A stretch of DNA of 64,000 nucleotides from the NCBI RefSeq assembly GCF_031143425.1, contig NW_027150011.1:1-64000 (forward strand), given 5' to 3'. Origin of the DNA: Pleurodeles waltl. Taxonomy: Eukaryota; Chordata; Amphibia; Caudata; Salamandridae. Under the pieces are notes generated by a model. That model had not been told where the DNA came from. It saw nothing but the letters and a program-made list of their open reading frames with translations, and did no database searches. The first letter of the stretch is position 1. Every line of letters starts with the position of its first letter. Made by a program: the position numbers and the translations under genes. This document shows positions 22,320 to 35,306 of the stretch, in pieces.

Positions 22320-25300
22320 TCACCCCATCTTTGATTCCCCTAGGTCTCTAGTTTTCAGTAATGCACAGGTTTGGTAGGTTTCCCTAGGTGGCGGCTGAGC
22401 TACAGGCCAAAATCTACAGGTAGGCACTTTGCAAAAAACACCTCTGTTTTCCTTCAAAAATTTGGCTTCGTCCACGTTGCGCTTTGGGGCGTTTCCTGTC
22501 GCGGGTGCTAGGCCTACCCACACAAGTGAGGTATCATTTATATCGGGAGATGTGGGGGAACGCTGGGTGGAAGGAAATTTGTGGCTCCTCTCAGATTCCA
22601 GAACTTTCTGCCACAGAAATGTGAGGAACATGTGTTTTTTTAGCCAATTTTGAGGTTTGAAAAGGATTCTGGATAACAGAACCTGGTCCGAGCCACACAA
22701 GTCACCCCATCTTGGATTCCCCTAGGTCTCTAGTTTTCAGTAATGCACAGGTTTGGTAGGTTTCCCTAGATGGCGGCTGAACTACAGGCCAAAATCTACA
22801 GGTAGGCACTTTGCAAAAAACACCTCTGTTTTCCTTCAAAAATTTGGCTGTGTCACGTTGCGCTTTGGGGCGTTTCCTGTCGCGGGCGCTAGGCCTACCC
22901 ACACAAGTGAGGTATCATTTTTATCGGGAGACATGGGGGAACGCTGGGTGGAAGGAAATTTGTGGCTCCTCTCAGATTCCAGAACTTCCTGCCACAGAAA
23001 TGTGAGGAACATGTGTTTTTTTAGCCAAATTTTGAGGTTTGCAAAGGATTCTGGGTAACAGATCCTGGTCCGAGCCACACAAGTCACCCCATCTTGGATT
23101 CCCCTAGGTCTCTAGTTTTCAGAAATGCACAGGTTTGGTAGGTTTCCCTAGTTGGCGACTGAGCTACAGGCCAAAATCTACAGGTAGGCACTTTGCAAAA
23201 AACACCTCTGTTTTCCTTCAAAAATTTGGCTGTGTCCACGTTGCGCTTTGCGGCGTTTCCTGTTGCGGGTGCTAGGAACCCACACAAGTGAGGTATCATT
23301 TTTATCGGGAGACGTGGGGTGGAAGGAAATTTGTGCCTCCTCTCAGATTCCAGAACTTTCTGCCACAGAAATGTGAGGAACATGTGTTTTTTTAGCCAAA
23401 TTTTGAGGTTTGCAAAGGATTCTGGGTAACAGAACCTGGTCCGAGCCACACAAGTCACCCCATCTTGGATTCCCCTAGGTCTCTAGTTTTCAGTAATGCA
23501 CAGGTTTGGTAGGTTTCCCTAGGTGGCGGCTGAGCTACAGGCCAAAATCTACAGGTAGGCACTTTGCAAAAAACACCTCTGTTTTCCTTCAAAAATTTGG
23601 CTGTGTCCACGTTGCGCTTTGGGGAGTTTCCTGTCGCGGGCGCTAGGCCTACTCACACAAGTGAGGTATCATTTTTATCGGGAGACGTGGGGGAACGCTG
23701 GGTGGAAGGAAATTTGTGGCTCCTCTCAGATTCCAGAACTTTCTGCCACAGAAATGTGAGGAACATGTGTTTTTTTAGCCAAATTTTGAGGTTTGCAAAG
23801 GATTCTGGGTAACAGAACCTGGTCCGAGCCACACAAGTCACCCCATCTTGGATTCCCCTAGGTATCTAGTTTACGGAAATGCACAGGCTTGGTAGGTTTC
23901 CCTAGTTGGCGGCTGAGCTACAGGCCAAAATCTACAGGTAGGCACTTTGCCAAAAACACCTCTGTTTTCCTTCAAAAATTTGGCTGTGTCCACGTTGCGC
24001 TTTGGGGCGTTTCCTGTTGCGGGCGCTAGGAATACCCACACAAGTGAGGTATCATTTTTATCGGGAGACGTAGGGGAACGCTGGGTGGAAGGAAATTTGT
24101 GGCTCCTCTCAGATTCCAGAACTTTCCGACACAGAAATGTGAGGAATATGTGTTTTTTTAGCCAAATTTTGAGGTTTGCAAAGGATTCTGGGTAACAGAA
24201 CCTGGTCCGAGCCACACAAGTCACCCCATCTTGGATTCCCCTAGGTCTCTAGTTTTCAGTAATGCACAGGTTTGGTAGGTTTCCCTAGGTGGCGGCTGAG
24301 CTACAGGCCAAAATCTACAGGTAGGCACTTTGCAAAAAACACCTCTGTTTTCCTTCAAAAATTTGGCTGTGTCACGTTGCGCTTTGGGGCGTTTCCTGTC
24401 GCGGGCGCTAGGCCTACCCACACAAGTGAGGTATCATTTTTATCGGGAGACATGGGGGAACGCTGGGTTGAAGGAAATTTGTGGCTCCTCTCAGATTCCA
24501 GAACTTCCTGCCACAGAAATGTGAGGAACATGTGTTTTTTTAGCCAAATTTTGAGGTTTGCAAAGGATTCTGGGTAACAGAACCTGGTCCGAGCCACACA
24601 AGTCACCCCATCTTGGATTCCCCTAGGTCTCTAGTTTTCAGAAATGCACAGGTTTGGTAGGTTTCCCTAGTTGGCGACTGAGCTACAGGCCAAAATCTAC
24701 AGGTAGGCACTTTGCAAAAAACACCTCTGTTTTCCTTCAAAAATTTGGCTGTGTCCACGTTGCGCTTTGGGGCGTTACCTGTCACGGGCGCTAGGCCTAC
24801 CCACACAAGTGAGGTATCATTTTTATCGGGAGACGTGGGGGAATGCTGGGTGGAAGGAAATTTGTGCCTCCTCTCAGATTCCAGAAGTTTCTGCCACAGA
24901 AATGTGAGGAACATGTGTTTTTTTAGCCAAATTTTGAGGTTTGCAAAGGATTCTGGGTAACAGAACCTGGTCCGAGCCACACAAGTCACCCCATCTTGGA
25001 TTCCCCTAGGTCTCTAGTTTTCAGAAATTCACAGGTTTGGTAGGTTTCCCTAGGTGGCGGCTGAGCTACAGGCCAAAATCTACAGGTAGGCACTTTGCAA
25101 AAAACACCTCTGTTTTCCTTCAAAAATTTGGCTGTGTCCACGTTGCGCTTTGGGGCGTTTCCTGTCGCGGGCGCTATGCCTACCCACACAAGTGAGGTAT
25201 CATTTATATCGGGAGATGTGGGGGAACGCTGGGTGGAAGGAAATTTGTGGCTCCTCTCAGATTCCAGAACTTTCTGCCACAGAAATGTGAGGAACATGTG

Positions 25301-28300
25301 TTTTTTTAGCCAAATTTTGAGGTTTGCAAAGGATTCTGGGTAACAGAACCTGGTCCGAGCCACACAAGTCACCCCATCTTGGATTCCCCTAGGTCTCTAG
25401 TTTTCAGAAATGCACAGGTTTGGTAGGTTTCCCTAGGTGGCGGCTGAGCTACAGGCCAAAATCTACAGGTAGGCACTTTGCAAAAAACACCTCTGTTTTC
25501 CTTCAAAAAGTTGGCTGTGTCCACGTTGCGCTTTGGGGCGTTTCCTGTCGCGGGCGCTAGGACTACCCACACAAGTGAGGTATCATTTTTATCGGGAGAC
25601 GTGGGGGAACGCTGGGTGGAAGGAAATTTGTGGCTCCTCTCAGATTCCAGAACTTTCTGCCACAGAAATGTGAGGAACATGTGTTTTTTTAGCCAAATTT
25701 TGAGGTTTGCAAAGGATTCTGGGTAACAGAAAGTGGTCCGAGCCACACAAGTCACCCCATCTTGGATTCCCCTAGGTCTCTAGTTTTCAGAAATGCACAG
25801 GTTTGGTAGGTTTCCCTAGTTGGCGGGTGAGCTACAGGCCAAAATCTACAGGTAGGCACTTTGCAAAAAACACCTCTGTTTTCCTTCAATAATTTGGCTG
25901 TGTCCACGTTGCGCTTTGGGGCGTTTCCTGTCGCGGGCGCTAGGCCTACCCACGCAAGTGAGGTATCATTTTTATTGGGAGACGTGGGGGAACGCTGGGT
26001 GGAAGGAAATTTGTGGCTCCTCTCAGATTCCAGAACTTTCCGCCACAGAAATGTGAGGAATATGTGTTTTTTTAGCCAAATTTTGAGGTTTACAAAGGAT
26101 TCTGGGTAACAGAACCTGGTCCGAGCCACACAAGCCACCCCATCTTGGATTCCCCTAGGTCTCTAGTTTTCAGAAATGCACAGGTTTGGTAGGTTTCACT
26201 AGGTGGTGGCTGAGCTACAGGCCAAAATCTACAGGTAGGCACTTTGCAAAAAACACCTCTGTTTTCCTTAAAAAATTTGGCTGTGTCCACGTTGCGCTTT
26301 GGGGCGTTTCCTGTTGCGGGTGCTAGAAATACCCACACAAGTGAGGTATCATTTTTATCGGGAGACGTGGGGGAACGCTGGGTGGAAGGAAATTTGTGGC
26401 TCCTCTCAGATTCCAGAACTTTCCGACACAAATGTGAGGAATATGTGTTTTTTTAGCCAAATTTTGAGGTTTGCAAAGGATTCTGGGTAACAGAACCTGG
26501 TCCGAGCCACACAAGTCACCCCATCTTGGATTCCCCTAGGTCTCTAGTTTTCAGAAATGCACAGGTTTGGTAGGTTTCCCTAGGTGGCGGCTGAGCTACA
26601 GGCCAAAATCTACAGGTAGGCACTTTGCAAAAAACACCTCTGTTTTCCTTCAAAAATTTGGCTGTGTCCACGTTGCGCTTTGGGGCGTTTCCTGTCGCGG
26701 GCGCTATGCCTACCCACACAAGTGAGGTATCATTTATATCGGGAGATGTGGGGGAACGCTGGGTGGAAGGAAATTTGTGGCTCCACTCAGATTCCAGAAC
26801 TTTCTGCCACAGAAATGTGAGGAACATGTGTTTTTTTAGCAAAATTTTGAGGTTTGCAAAGGATTCTGGGTAACAGAACCTGGTCCGAGCCACACAAGTC
26901 ACCCCATCTTGGATTCCCCAAGGTCTCTAGTTTTCAGAAATGCACAGGTTTGGTAGGTTTCCCTAGGTGGCGGCTGAGCTACAGGCCAAAATCTACAGGT
27001 AGGCACTTTGCAAAAAACACCTCTGTTTTCCTTCAAAAAGTTGGCTGTGTCCACGTTGCGCTTTGGGGCGGTTCCTGTCGCGGGCGCTAGGCCTACCCAC
27101 ACAAGTGAGGTATCATTTTTATCGGGAGACGTGGGGGAACCCTGGGTGGAAGGAAATTTGTGCCTCCTCTCAGATTCCAGAACTTTCTGCCACAGAAATG
27201 TGAGGAACATGTGTTTTTTTAGCCAAATTTTGAGGTTTGCAAAGGATTCTGGGTAACAGAAACTGGTCCGAGCCACACAAGTCACCCCATCTTGGATTCC
27301 CCAAGGTCTCTAGTTTTCAGAAATGCACAGGTTTGGTAGGTTTCCCTAGTTGGCGGCAGAGCTACAGCCCAAAATCTACAGGTAGGCACTTTGCAAAAAA
27401 CACCTCTGTTTTCCTTCAAAAATTTGGCTGTGTCCACGTTGCGCTTTGGGGCGTTTCCTGTCGCGGGCGCTAGGCCTACCCACGCAAGTGAGGTATCATT
27501 TTTATTGGGAGACGTGGGGGAACGCTCGGTGGAAGGAAATTTGTGGCTCCTCTCAGATTCCAGAACTTTCCGCCACAGAAATGTGAGGAATATGTGTTTT
27601 TTTAGCCAAATTTTGAGGTTTGCAAAGGATTCTGGGTAACAGAACCTGGTCCGAGCCACACAAGCCACCCCATCTTGGATTCCCCTAGGTCTCTAGTTTT
27701 CAGAAATGCACAGGTTTGGTAGGTTTCACTAGGTGGTGGCTGAGCTACAGGCCAAAATCTACAGGTAGGCACTTTGCAAAAAACACCTCTGTTTTCCTTA
27801 AAAAATTTGGCTGTGTCCACGTTGCGCTTTGGGGCGTTTCCTGTCGCCGGCGCTAGGCCTACCCACACAAGTGAGGTATCATTTTTATCGGGAGACGTGG
27901 GGGAACGCTGGGTGGAAGGAAATTTGTGCCTCCTCTCAGATTCCAGAACTTTCTGCCACAGAAATGTGAGGAACATGTGTTTTTTTAGCCAAATTTTGAG
28001 GTTTGCAAAGGATTCTGGGTAACAGAACCTGGTCCGAGCCACACAAGCCACCCCATCTTGGATTCCCCTAGGTCTCTAGTTTTCAGAAATGCACAGGTTT
28101 GGTAGGTTTCCCTAGGTGGCGGCTGAGCTACAGGCCAAAATCTACAGGTAGGCACTTTGCAAAAAACACCTCTGTTTTCCTTCAAAAAGTTGGCTGTGTC
28201 CACGTTGCGCTTTGGGGCGATTCCTGTTGCGGGCGCTAAGCCTACCCACACAAGTGAGGTATCATTTTTATCGGGAGACATGGGGGAACGCTGGATGGAA

Positions 28301-28813
28301 GGAAATTTGTGGCTCCTCTCAGATTCCAGAACTTTCCGCCACAGAAATGTGAGGAATATGTGTTTTTTTAGCCAAATTTTGAGGTTTGCAAAGGATTCTG
28401 GGTAACAGAACCTGGTCCGAGCCACACAAGTCACCCCATCTTGGATTCCCCTAGGTCTCTAGTTTTCAGAAATGCACAGGTTTGGTAGGTTTCCCTAGGT
28501 GGCGGCTGAGCTACAGGCCAAAATATACAGGTAGGCACTTTGCAAAAAACACCTCTGTTTTCCTTAAAAAATTTGGCTGTGTCCACGTTGCGCTTTGGGG
28601 CGTTTCCTGTCGCGGGCGCTAGGCCTACCCACACAAGTGAGGTATCATTTTTATCGGGAGACGTGGGGGAACGCTGGGTGGAAGGAAATTTGTGCCTCCT
28701 CTCAGATTCCAGAACTTTCTGCCACAGAAATGTGAGGAACATGTGTTTTTTTAGCCAAATTTTGAGGTTTGCAAAGGATTCTGGGTAACAGAACCTGGTC
28801 CGAGCCACACAAG
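22320..28813 (+). repeat. 17-monomer HOR, copy 1 (6494 bp)
   Basis: Monomers a to q start at 22320, 22702, 23084, 23455, 23838, 24221, 24603, 24986, 25369, 25752, 26135, 26516, 26899, 27282, 27665, 28048 and 28431. Landmarks: a ggcttcgtcc; b and f tgtgtcacgttg (382 bp); c the 371 bp deletion form; d gcctactcacac; e caggcttgg and tgccaaaaac; g gcgttacctg; h aattcacagg; i cagaaagtgg; j tcaataattt; k cgacacaaatg (381 bp); l ctccactcag; m ccccaaggtc; n agcccaaaatc; o cgccggcgc; p gctaagcc; q cttaaaaaa. The same order returns from 28814. Confidence 0.95.
23084..23454 (+). repeat. 371 bp deletion monomer, HOR position c
   Basis: The same 2 bp plus 10 bp deletion form as 20034-20404, here with gctttgcggcg. 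It fixes the phase of copy 1. Confidence 0.95.
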
Positions 28814-29578
28814 TCACCCCATCTTTGATTCCCCTAGGTCTCTAGTTTTCAGTAATGCACAGGTTTGGTAGGTTTCCCTAGGTGGCGGCTGAGCTACAGG
28901 CCAAAATCTACAGGTAGGCACTTTGCAAAAAACACCTCTGTTTTCCTTCAAAAATTTGGCTTCGTCCACGTTGCGCTTTGGGGCGTTTCCTGTCGCGGGT
29001 GCTAGGCCTACCCACACAAGTGAGGTATCATTTATATCGGGAGATGTGGGGGAACGCTGGGTGGAAGGAAATTTGTGGCTCCTCTCAGATTCCAGAACTT
29101 TCTGCCACAGAAATGTGAGGAACATGTGTTTTTTTAGCCAAATTTTGAGGTTTGAAAAGGATTCTGGATAACAGAACCTGGTCCGAGCCACACAAGTCAC
29201 CCCATCTTGGATTCCCCTAGGTCTCTAGTTTTCAGTAATGCACAGGTTTGGTAGGTTTCCCTAGATGGCGGCTGAACTACAGGCCAAAATCTACAGGTAG
29301 GCACTTTGCAAAAAACACCTCTGTTTTCCTTCAAAAATTTGGCTGTGTCACGTTGCGCTTTGGGGCGTTTCCTGTCGCGGGCGCTAGGCCTACCCACACA
29401 AGTGAGGTATCATTTTTATCGGGAGACATGGGGGAACGCTGGGTGGAAGGAAATTTGTGGCTCCTCTCAGATTCCAGAACTTCCTGCCACAGAAATGTGA
29501 GGAACATGTGTTTTTTTAGCCAAATTTTGAGGTTTGCAAAGGATTCTGGGTAACAGATCCTGGTCCGAGCCACACAAG

Positions 29579-29949
29579 TCACCCCATCTTGGATTCCCCT
29601 AGGTCTCTAGTTTTCAGAAATGCACAGGTTTGGTAGGTTTCCCTAGTTGGCGACTGAGCTACAGGCCAAAATCTACAGGTAGGCACTTTGCAAAAAACAC
29701 CTCTGTTTTCCTTCAAAAATTTGGCTGTGTCCACGTTGCGCTTTGCGGCGTTTCCTGTTGCGGGTGCTAGGAACCCACACAAGTGAGGTATCATTTTTAT
29801 CGGGAGACGTGGGGTGGAAGGAAATTTGTGCCTCCTCTCAGATTCCAGAACTTTCTGCCACAGAAATGTGAGGAACATGTGTTTTTTTAGCCAAATTTTG
29901 AGGTTTGCAAAGGATTCTGGGTAACAGAACCTGGTCCGAGCCACACAAG
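29579..29949 (+). repeat. 371 bp deletion monomer, HOR position c, copy 2
   Basis: Same deletion pair and gctttgcggcg as at 23084, followed by the gcctactcacac monomer exactly as in copy 1. Confidence 0.95.
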
Positions 29950-31480
29950 TCACCCCATCTTGGATTCCCCTAGGTCTCTAGTTTTCAGTAATGCACAGGT
30001 TTGGTAGGTTTCCCTAGGTGGCGGCTGAGCTACAGGCCAAAATCTACAGGTAGGCACTTTGCAAAAAACACCTCTGTTTTCCTTCAAAAATTTGGCTGTG
30101 TCCACGTTGCGCTTTGGGGAGTTTCCTGTCGCGGGCGCTAGGCCTACTCACACAAGTGAGGTATCATTTTTATCGGGAGACGTGGGGGAACGCTGGGTGG
30201 AAGGAAATTTGTGGCTCCTCTCAGATTCCAGAACTTTCTGCCACAGAAATGTGAGGAACATGTGTTTTTTTAGCCAAATTTTGAGGTTTGCAAAGGATTC
30301 TGGGTAACAGAACCTGGTCCGAGCCACACAAGTCACCCCATCTTGGATTCCCCTAGGTATCTAGTTTACGGAAATGCACAGGCTTGGTAGGTTTCCCTAG
30401 TTGGCGGCTGAGCTACAGGCCAAAATCTACAGGTAGGCACTTTGCCAAAAACACCTCTGTTTTCCTTCAAAAATTTGGCTGTGTCCACGTTGCGCTTTGG
30501 GGCGTTTCCTGTTGCGGGCGCTAGGAATACCCACACAAGTGAGGTATCATTTTTATCGGGAGACATAGGGGAACGCTGGGTGGAAGGAAATTTGTGGCTC
30601 CTCTCAGATTCCAGAACTTTCCGACACAGAAATGTGAGGAATATGTGTTTTTTTAGCCAAATTTTGAGGTTTGCAAAGGATTCTGGGTAACAGAACCTGG
30701 TCCGAGCCACACAAGTCACCCCATCTTGGATTCCCCTAGGTCTCTAGTTTTCAGTAATGCACAGGTTTGGTAGGTTTCCCTAGGTGGCGGCTGAGCTACA
30801 GGCCAAAATCTACAGGTAGGCACTTTGCAAAAAACACCTCTGTTTTCCTTAAAAAATTTGGCTGTGTCACGTTGCGCTTTGGGGCGTTTCCTGTCGCGGG
30901 CGCTAGGCCTACCCACACAAGTGAGGTATCATTTTTATCGGGAGACATGGGGGAACGCTGGGTTGAAGGAAATTTGTGGCTCCTCTCAGATTCCAGAACT
31001 TCCTGCCACAGAAATGTGAGGAACATGTGTTTTTTTAGCCAAATTTTGAGGTTTGCAAAGGATTCTGGGTAACAGAACCTGGTCCGAGCCACACAAGTCA
31101 CCCCATCTTGGATTCCCCTAGGTCTCTAGTTTTCAGAAATGCACAGGTTTGGTAGGTTTCCCTAGTTGGCGACTGAGCTACAGGCCAAAATCTACAGGTA
31201 GGCACTTTGCAAAAAACACCTCTGTTTTCCTTCAAAAATGTGGCTGTGTCCACGTTGCGCTTTGGGGCGTTACCTGTCACGGGCGCTAGGCCTACCCACA
31301 CAAGTGAGGTATCATTTTTATCGGGAGACGTGGGGGAATGCTGGGTGGAAGGAAATTTGTGCCTCCTCTCAGATTCCAGAAGTTTCTGCCACAGAAATGT
31401 GAGGAACATGTGTTTTTTTAGCCAAATTTTGAGGTTTGCAAAGGATTCTGGGTAACAGAACCTGGTCCGAGCCACACAAG

Positions 31481-33010
31481 TCACCCCATCTTGGATTCCC
31501 CTAGGTCTCTAGTTTTCAGAAATTCACAGGTTTGGTAGGTTTCCCTAGGTGGCGGCTGAGCTACAGGCCAAAATCTACAGGTAGGCACTTTGCAAAAAAC
31601 ACCTCTGTTTTCCTTCAAAAATTTGGCTGTGTCCACGTTGCGCTTTGGGGCGTTTCCTGTCGCGGGCGCTATGCCTACCCACACAAGTGAGGTATCATTT
31701 ATATCGGGAGATGTGGGGGAACGCTGGGTGGAAGGAAATTTGTGGCTCCTCTCAGATTCCAGAACTTTCTGCCACAGAAATGTGAGGAACATGTGTTTTT
31801 TTAGCCAAATTTTGAGGTTTGCAAAGGATTCTGGGTAACAGAACCTGGTCCGAGCCACACAAGTCACCCCATCTTGGATTCCCCTAGGTCTCTAGTTTTC
31901 AGAAATGCACAGGTTTGGTAGGTTTCCCTAGGTGGCGGCTGAGCTACAGGCCAAAATCTACAGGTAGGCACTTTGCAAAAAACACCTCTGTTTTCCTTCA
32001 AAAAGTTGGCTGTGTCCACGTTGCGCTTTGGGGCGTTTCCTGTCGCGGGCGCTAGGACTACCCACACAAGTGAGGTATCATTTTTATCGGGAGACGTGGG
32101 GGAACGCTGGGTGGAAGGAAATTTGTGGCTCCTCTCAGATTCCAGAACTTTCTGCCACAGAAATGTGAGGAACATGTGTTTTTTTAGCCAAATTTTGAGG
32201 TTTGCAAAGGATTCTGGGTAACAGAAAGTGGTCCGAGCCACACAAGTCACCCCATCTTGGATTCCTCTAGGTCTCTAGTTTTCAGAAATGCACAGGTTTG
32301 GTAGGTTTCCCTAGTTGGCGGGTGAGCTACAGGCCAAAATCTACAGGTAGGCACTTTGCAAAAAACACCTCTGTTTTCCTTCAATAATTTGGCTGTGTCC
32401 ACGTTGCGCTTTGGGGCGTTTCCTGTCGCGGGCGCTAGGCCTACCCACGCAAGTGAGGTATCATTTTTATTGGGAGACGTGGGGGAACGCTGGGTGGAAG
32501 GAAATTTGTGGCTCCTCTCAGATTCCAGAACTTTCCGCCACAGAAATGTGAGGAATATGTGTTTTTTTAGCCAAATTTTGAGGTTTACAAAGGATTCTGG
32601 GTAACAGAACCTGGTCCGAGCCACACAAGCCACCCCATCTTGGATTCCCCTAGGTCTCTAGTTTTCAGAAATGCACAGGTTTGGTAGGTTTCACTAGGTG
32701 GTGGCTGAGCTACAGGCCAAAATCTACAGGTAGGCACTTTGCAAAAAACACCTCTGTTTTCCTTAAAAAATTTGGCTGTGTCCACGTTGCGCTTTGGGGC
32801 GTTTCCTGTTGCGGGTGCTAGAAATACCCACACAAGTGAGGTATCATTTTTATCGGGAGACGTGGGGGAACGCTGGGTGGAAGGAAATTTGTGGCTCCTC
32901 TCAGATTCCAGAACTTTCCGACACAAATGTGAGGAATATGTGTTTTTTTAGCCAAATTTTGAGGTTTGCAAAGGATTCTGGGTAACAGAACCTGGTCCGA
33001 GCCACACAAG
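31481..33010 (+). repeat. Four-monomer block h-i-j-k, first of two
   Basis: Monomers 31481, 31864, 32247 and 32630 (383, 383, 383 and 381 bp) match HOR positions h to k. By eye they are identical to 33394-34923, including the private attcctctagg that is absent from copies 1 and 3. The duplication is therefore younger than the split between HOR copies. Confidence 0.93.
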
Positions 33011-33393
33011 TCACCCCATCTTGGATTCCCCTAGGTCTCTAGTTTTCAGAAATGCACAGGTTTGGTAGGTTTTCCTAGGTGTTGGCTGAGCTAGAGGCCA
33101 AAATCTGCAGGTAGGCACTTGGCAAAAAACACCTCTGTTTTCTGTAGAAAAAATTGATGTGACCACGTTGTGTTTTGGGGCATTTCCTGTCACGGGCGCT
33201 AGGCCTACCCACACAAGTGAGGTATCGTTTTTATCGGGAGACTTGGGGGGATGCTGGGTGGAAGGAAATTTGTGGCTCCTCTCAGATTCCAGAACTTTCT
33301 GTCACCGCAATGTGAGGAAAACGTGTTTTTTTTACCAAATTTTGAGGTTTGCAAAGGATTCTGGGTAACAGAACCTGGTCCGAGCCACACAAG
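33011..33393 (+). repeat. Highly diverged monomer between duplicated blocks
   Basis: Still 383 bp and in phase, but about 30 substitutions from the common sequence by hand count (roughly 92 percent identity), far more than any other copy. The changes lie between about 33071 and 33334: gtgttggctg, ctagaggcc, tctgcagg, cttggcaaaa, ttctgtagaaaaaattgat, gttgtgttttgggg, tatcgttttt, acttggggggatg, gtcaccgcaatg and aaacgtgttttttttacc. The outer ~60 bp on each side match the array. It sits exactly between two copies of h-i-j-k and is absent from HOR copies 1 and 3. It could be a relic of an older satellite subfamily or an import from another array. Confidence 0.92.
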
Positions 33394-34923
33394 TCACCCC
33401 ATCTTGGATTCCCCTAGGTCTCTAGTTTTCAGAAATTCACAGGTTTGGTAGGTTTCCCTAGGTGGCGGCTGAGCTACAGGCCAAAATCTACAGGTAGGCA
33501 CTTTGCAAAAAACACCTCTGTTTTCCTTCAAAAATTTGGCTGTGTCCACGTTGCGCTTTGGGGCGTTTCCTGTCGCGGGCGCTATGCCTACCCACACAAG
33601 TGAGGTATCATTTATATCGGGAGATGTGGGGGAACGCTGGGTGGAAGGAAATTTGTGGCTCCTCTCAGATTCCAGAACTTTCTGCCACAGAAATGTGAGG
33701 AACATGTGTTTTTTTAGCCAAATTTTGAGGTTTGCAAAGGATTCTGGGTAACAGAACCTGGTCCGAGCCACACAAGTCACCCCATCTTGGATTCCCCTAG
33801 GTCTCTAGTTTTCAGAAATGCACAGGTTTGGTAGGTTTCCCTAGGTGGCGGCTGAGCTACAGGCCAAAATCTACAGGTAGGCACTTTGCAAAAAACACCT
33901 CTGTTTTCCTTCAAAAAGTTGGCTGTGTCCACGTTGCGCTTTGGGGCGTTTCCTGTCGCGGGCGCTAGGACTACCCACACAAGTGAGGTATCATTTTTAT
34001 CGGGAGACGTGGGGGAACGCTGGGTGGAAGGAAATTTGTGGCTCCTCTCAGATTCCAGAACTTTCTGCCACAGAAATGTGAGGAACATGTGTTTTTTTAG
34101 CCAAATTTTGAGGTTTGCAAAGGATTCTGGGTAACAGAAAGTGGTCCGAGCCACACAAGTCACCCCATCTTGGATTCCTCTAGGTCTCTAGTTTTCAGAA
34201 ATGCACAGGTTTGGTAGGTTTCCCTAGTTGGCGGGTGAGCTACAGGCCAAAATCTACAGGTAGGCACTTTGCAAAAAACACCTCTGTTTTCCTTCAATAA
34301 TTTGGCTGTGTCCACGTTGCGCTTTGGGGCGTTTCCTGTCGCGGGCGCTAGGCCTACCCACGCAAGTGAGGTATCATTTTTATTGGGAGACGTGGGGGAA
34401 CGCTGGGTGGAAGGAAATTTGTGGCTCCTCTCAGATTCCAGAACTTTCCGCCACAGAAATGTGAGGAATATGTGTTTTTTTAGCCAAATTTTGAGGTTTA
34501 CAAAGGATTCTGGGTAACAGAACCTGGTCCGAGCCACACAAGCCACCCCATCTTGGATTCCCCTAGGTCTCTAGTTTTCAGAAATGCACAGGTTTGGTAG
34601 GTTTCACTAGGTGGTGGCTGAGCTACAGGCCAAAATCTACAGGTAGGCACTTTGCAAAAAACACCTCTGTTTTCCTTAAAAAATTTGGCTGTGTCCACGT
34701 TGCGCTTTGGGGCGTTTCCTGTTGCGGGTGCTAGAAATACCCACACAAGTGAGGTATCATTTTTATCGGGAGACGTGGGGGAACGCTGGGTGGAAGGAAA
34801 TTTGTGGCTCCTCTCAGATTCCAGAACTTTCCGACACAAATGTGAGGAATATGTGTTTTTTTAGCCAAATTTTGAGGTTTGCAAAGGATTCTGGGTAACA
34901 GAACCTGGTCCGAGCCACACAAG
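33394..34923 (+). repeat. Four-monomer block h-i-j-k, second of two
   Basis: Monomers 33394, 33777, 34160 and 34543. No difference from 31481-33010 was found by eye over 1530 bp. The array then resumes at position l (34924), as in copy 1 after its single k monomer. Confidence 0.93.
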
Positions 34924-35306
34924 TCACCCCATCTTGGATTCCCCTAGGTCTCTAGTTTTCAGAAATGCACAGGTTTGGTAGGTTTCCCTAGGTGGCGGCT
35001 GAGCTACAGGCCAAAATCTACAGGTAGGCACTTTGCAAAAAACACCTCTGTTTTCCTTCAAAAATTTGGCTGTGTCCACGTTGCGCTTTGGGGCGTTTCC
35101 TGTCGCGGGCGCTATGCCTACCCACACAAGTGAGGTATCATTTATATCGGGAGATGTGGGGGAACGCTGGGTGGAAGGAAATTTGTGGCTCCACTCAGAT
35201 TCCAGAACTTTCTGCCACAGAAATGTGAGGAACATGTGTTTTTTTAGCAAAATTTTGAGGTTTGCAAAGGATTCTGGGTAACAGAACCTGGTCCGAGCCA
35301 CACAAG

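Larger units (their letters stand above)
21937..22323 (-). other. Recurrent non-coding open frame, minus strand
   Basis: Nearly every monomer has a minus-strand frame of about 128 codons. It is not supported as a gene. It begins at GTG, not ATG, and GTG is not a normal eukaryotic start. The first in-frame ATG lies near codon 26 (minus strand 22248-22246 here) and is absent in monomers reading gaatatgtg. Successive frames overlap by GTGA, which looks like bacterial translational coupling but is forced by a 387 nt frame in a 383 bp period. Indels of 1, 2 and 12 bp are tolerated and a plus-strand frame overlaps it. The product, rich in R, K, S and P, resembles no family I recognise. Confidence 0.85.

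Noticed and set aside
22135..22320. Monomer is an old dimer, suggested by the 10-mer ccacacaagt occurring twice
   Set aside because: The two copies are 207 and 176 bp apart and the sequences around them do not align convincingly by eye.
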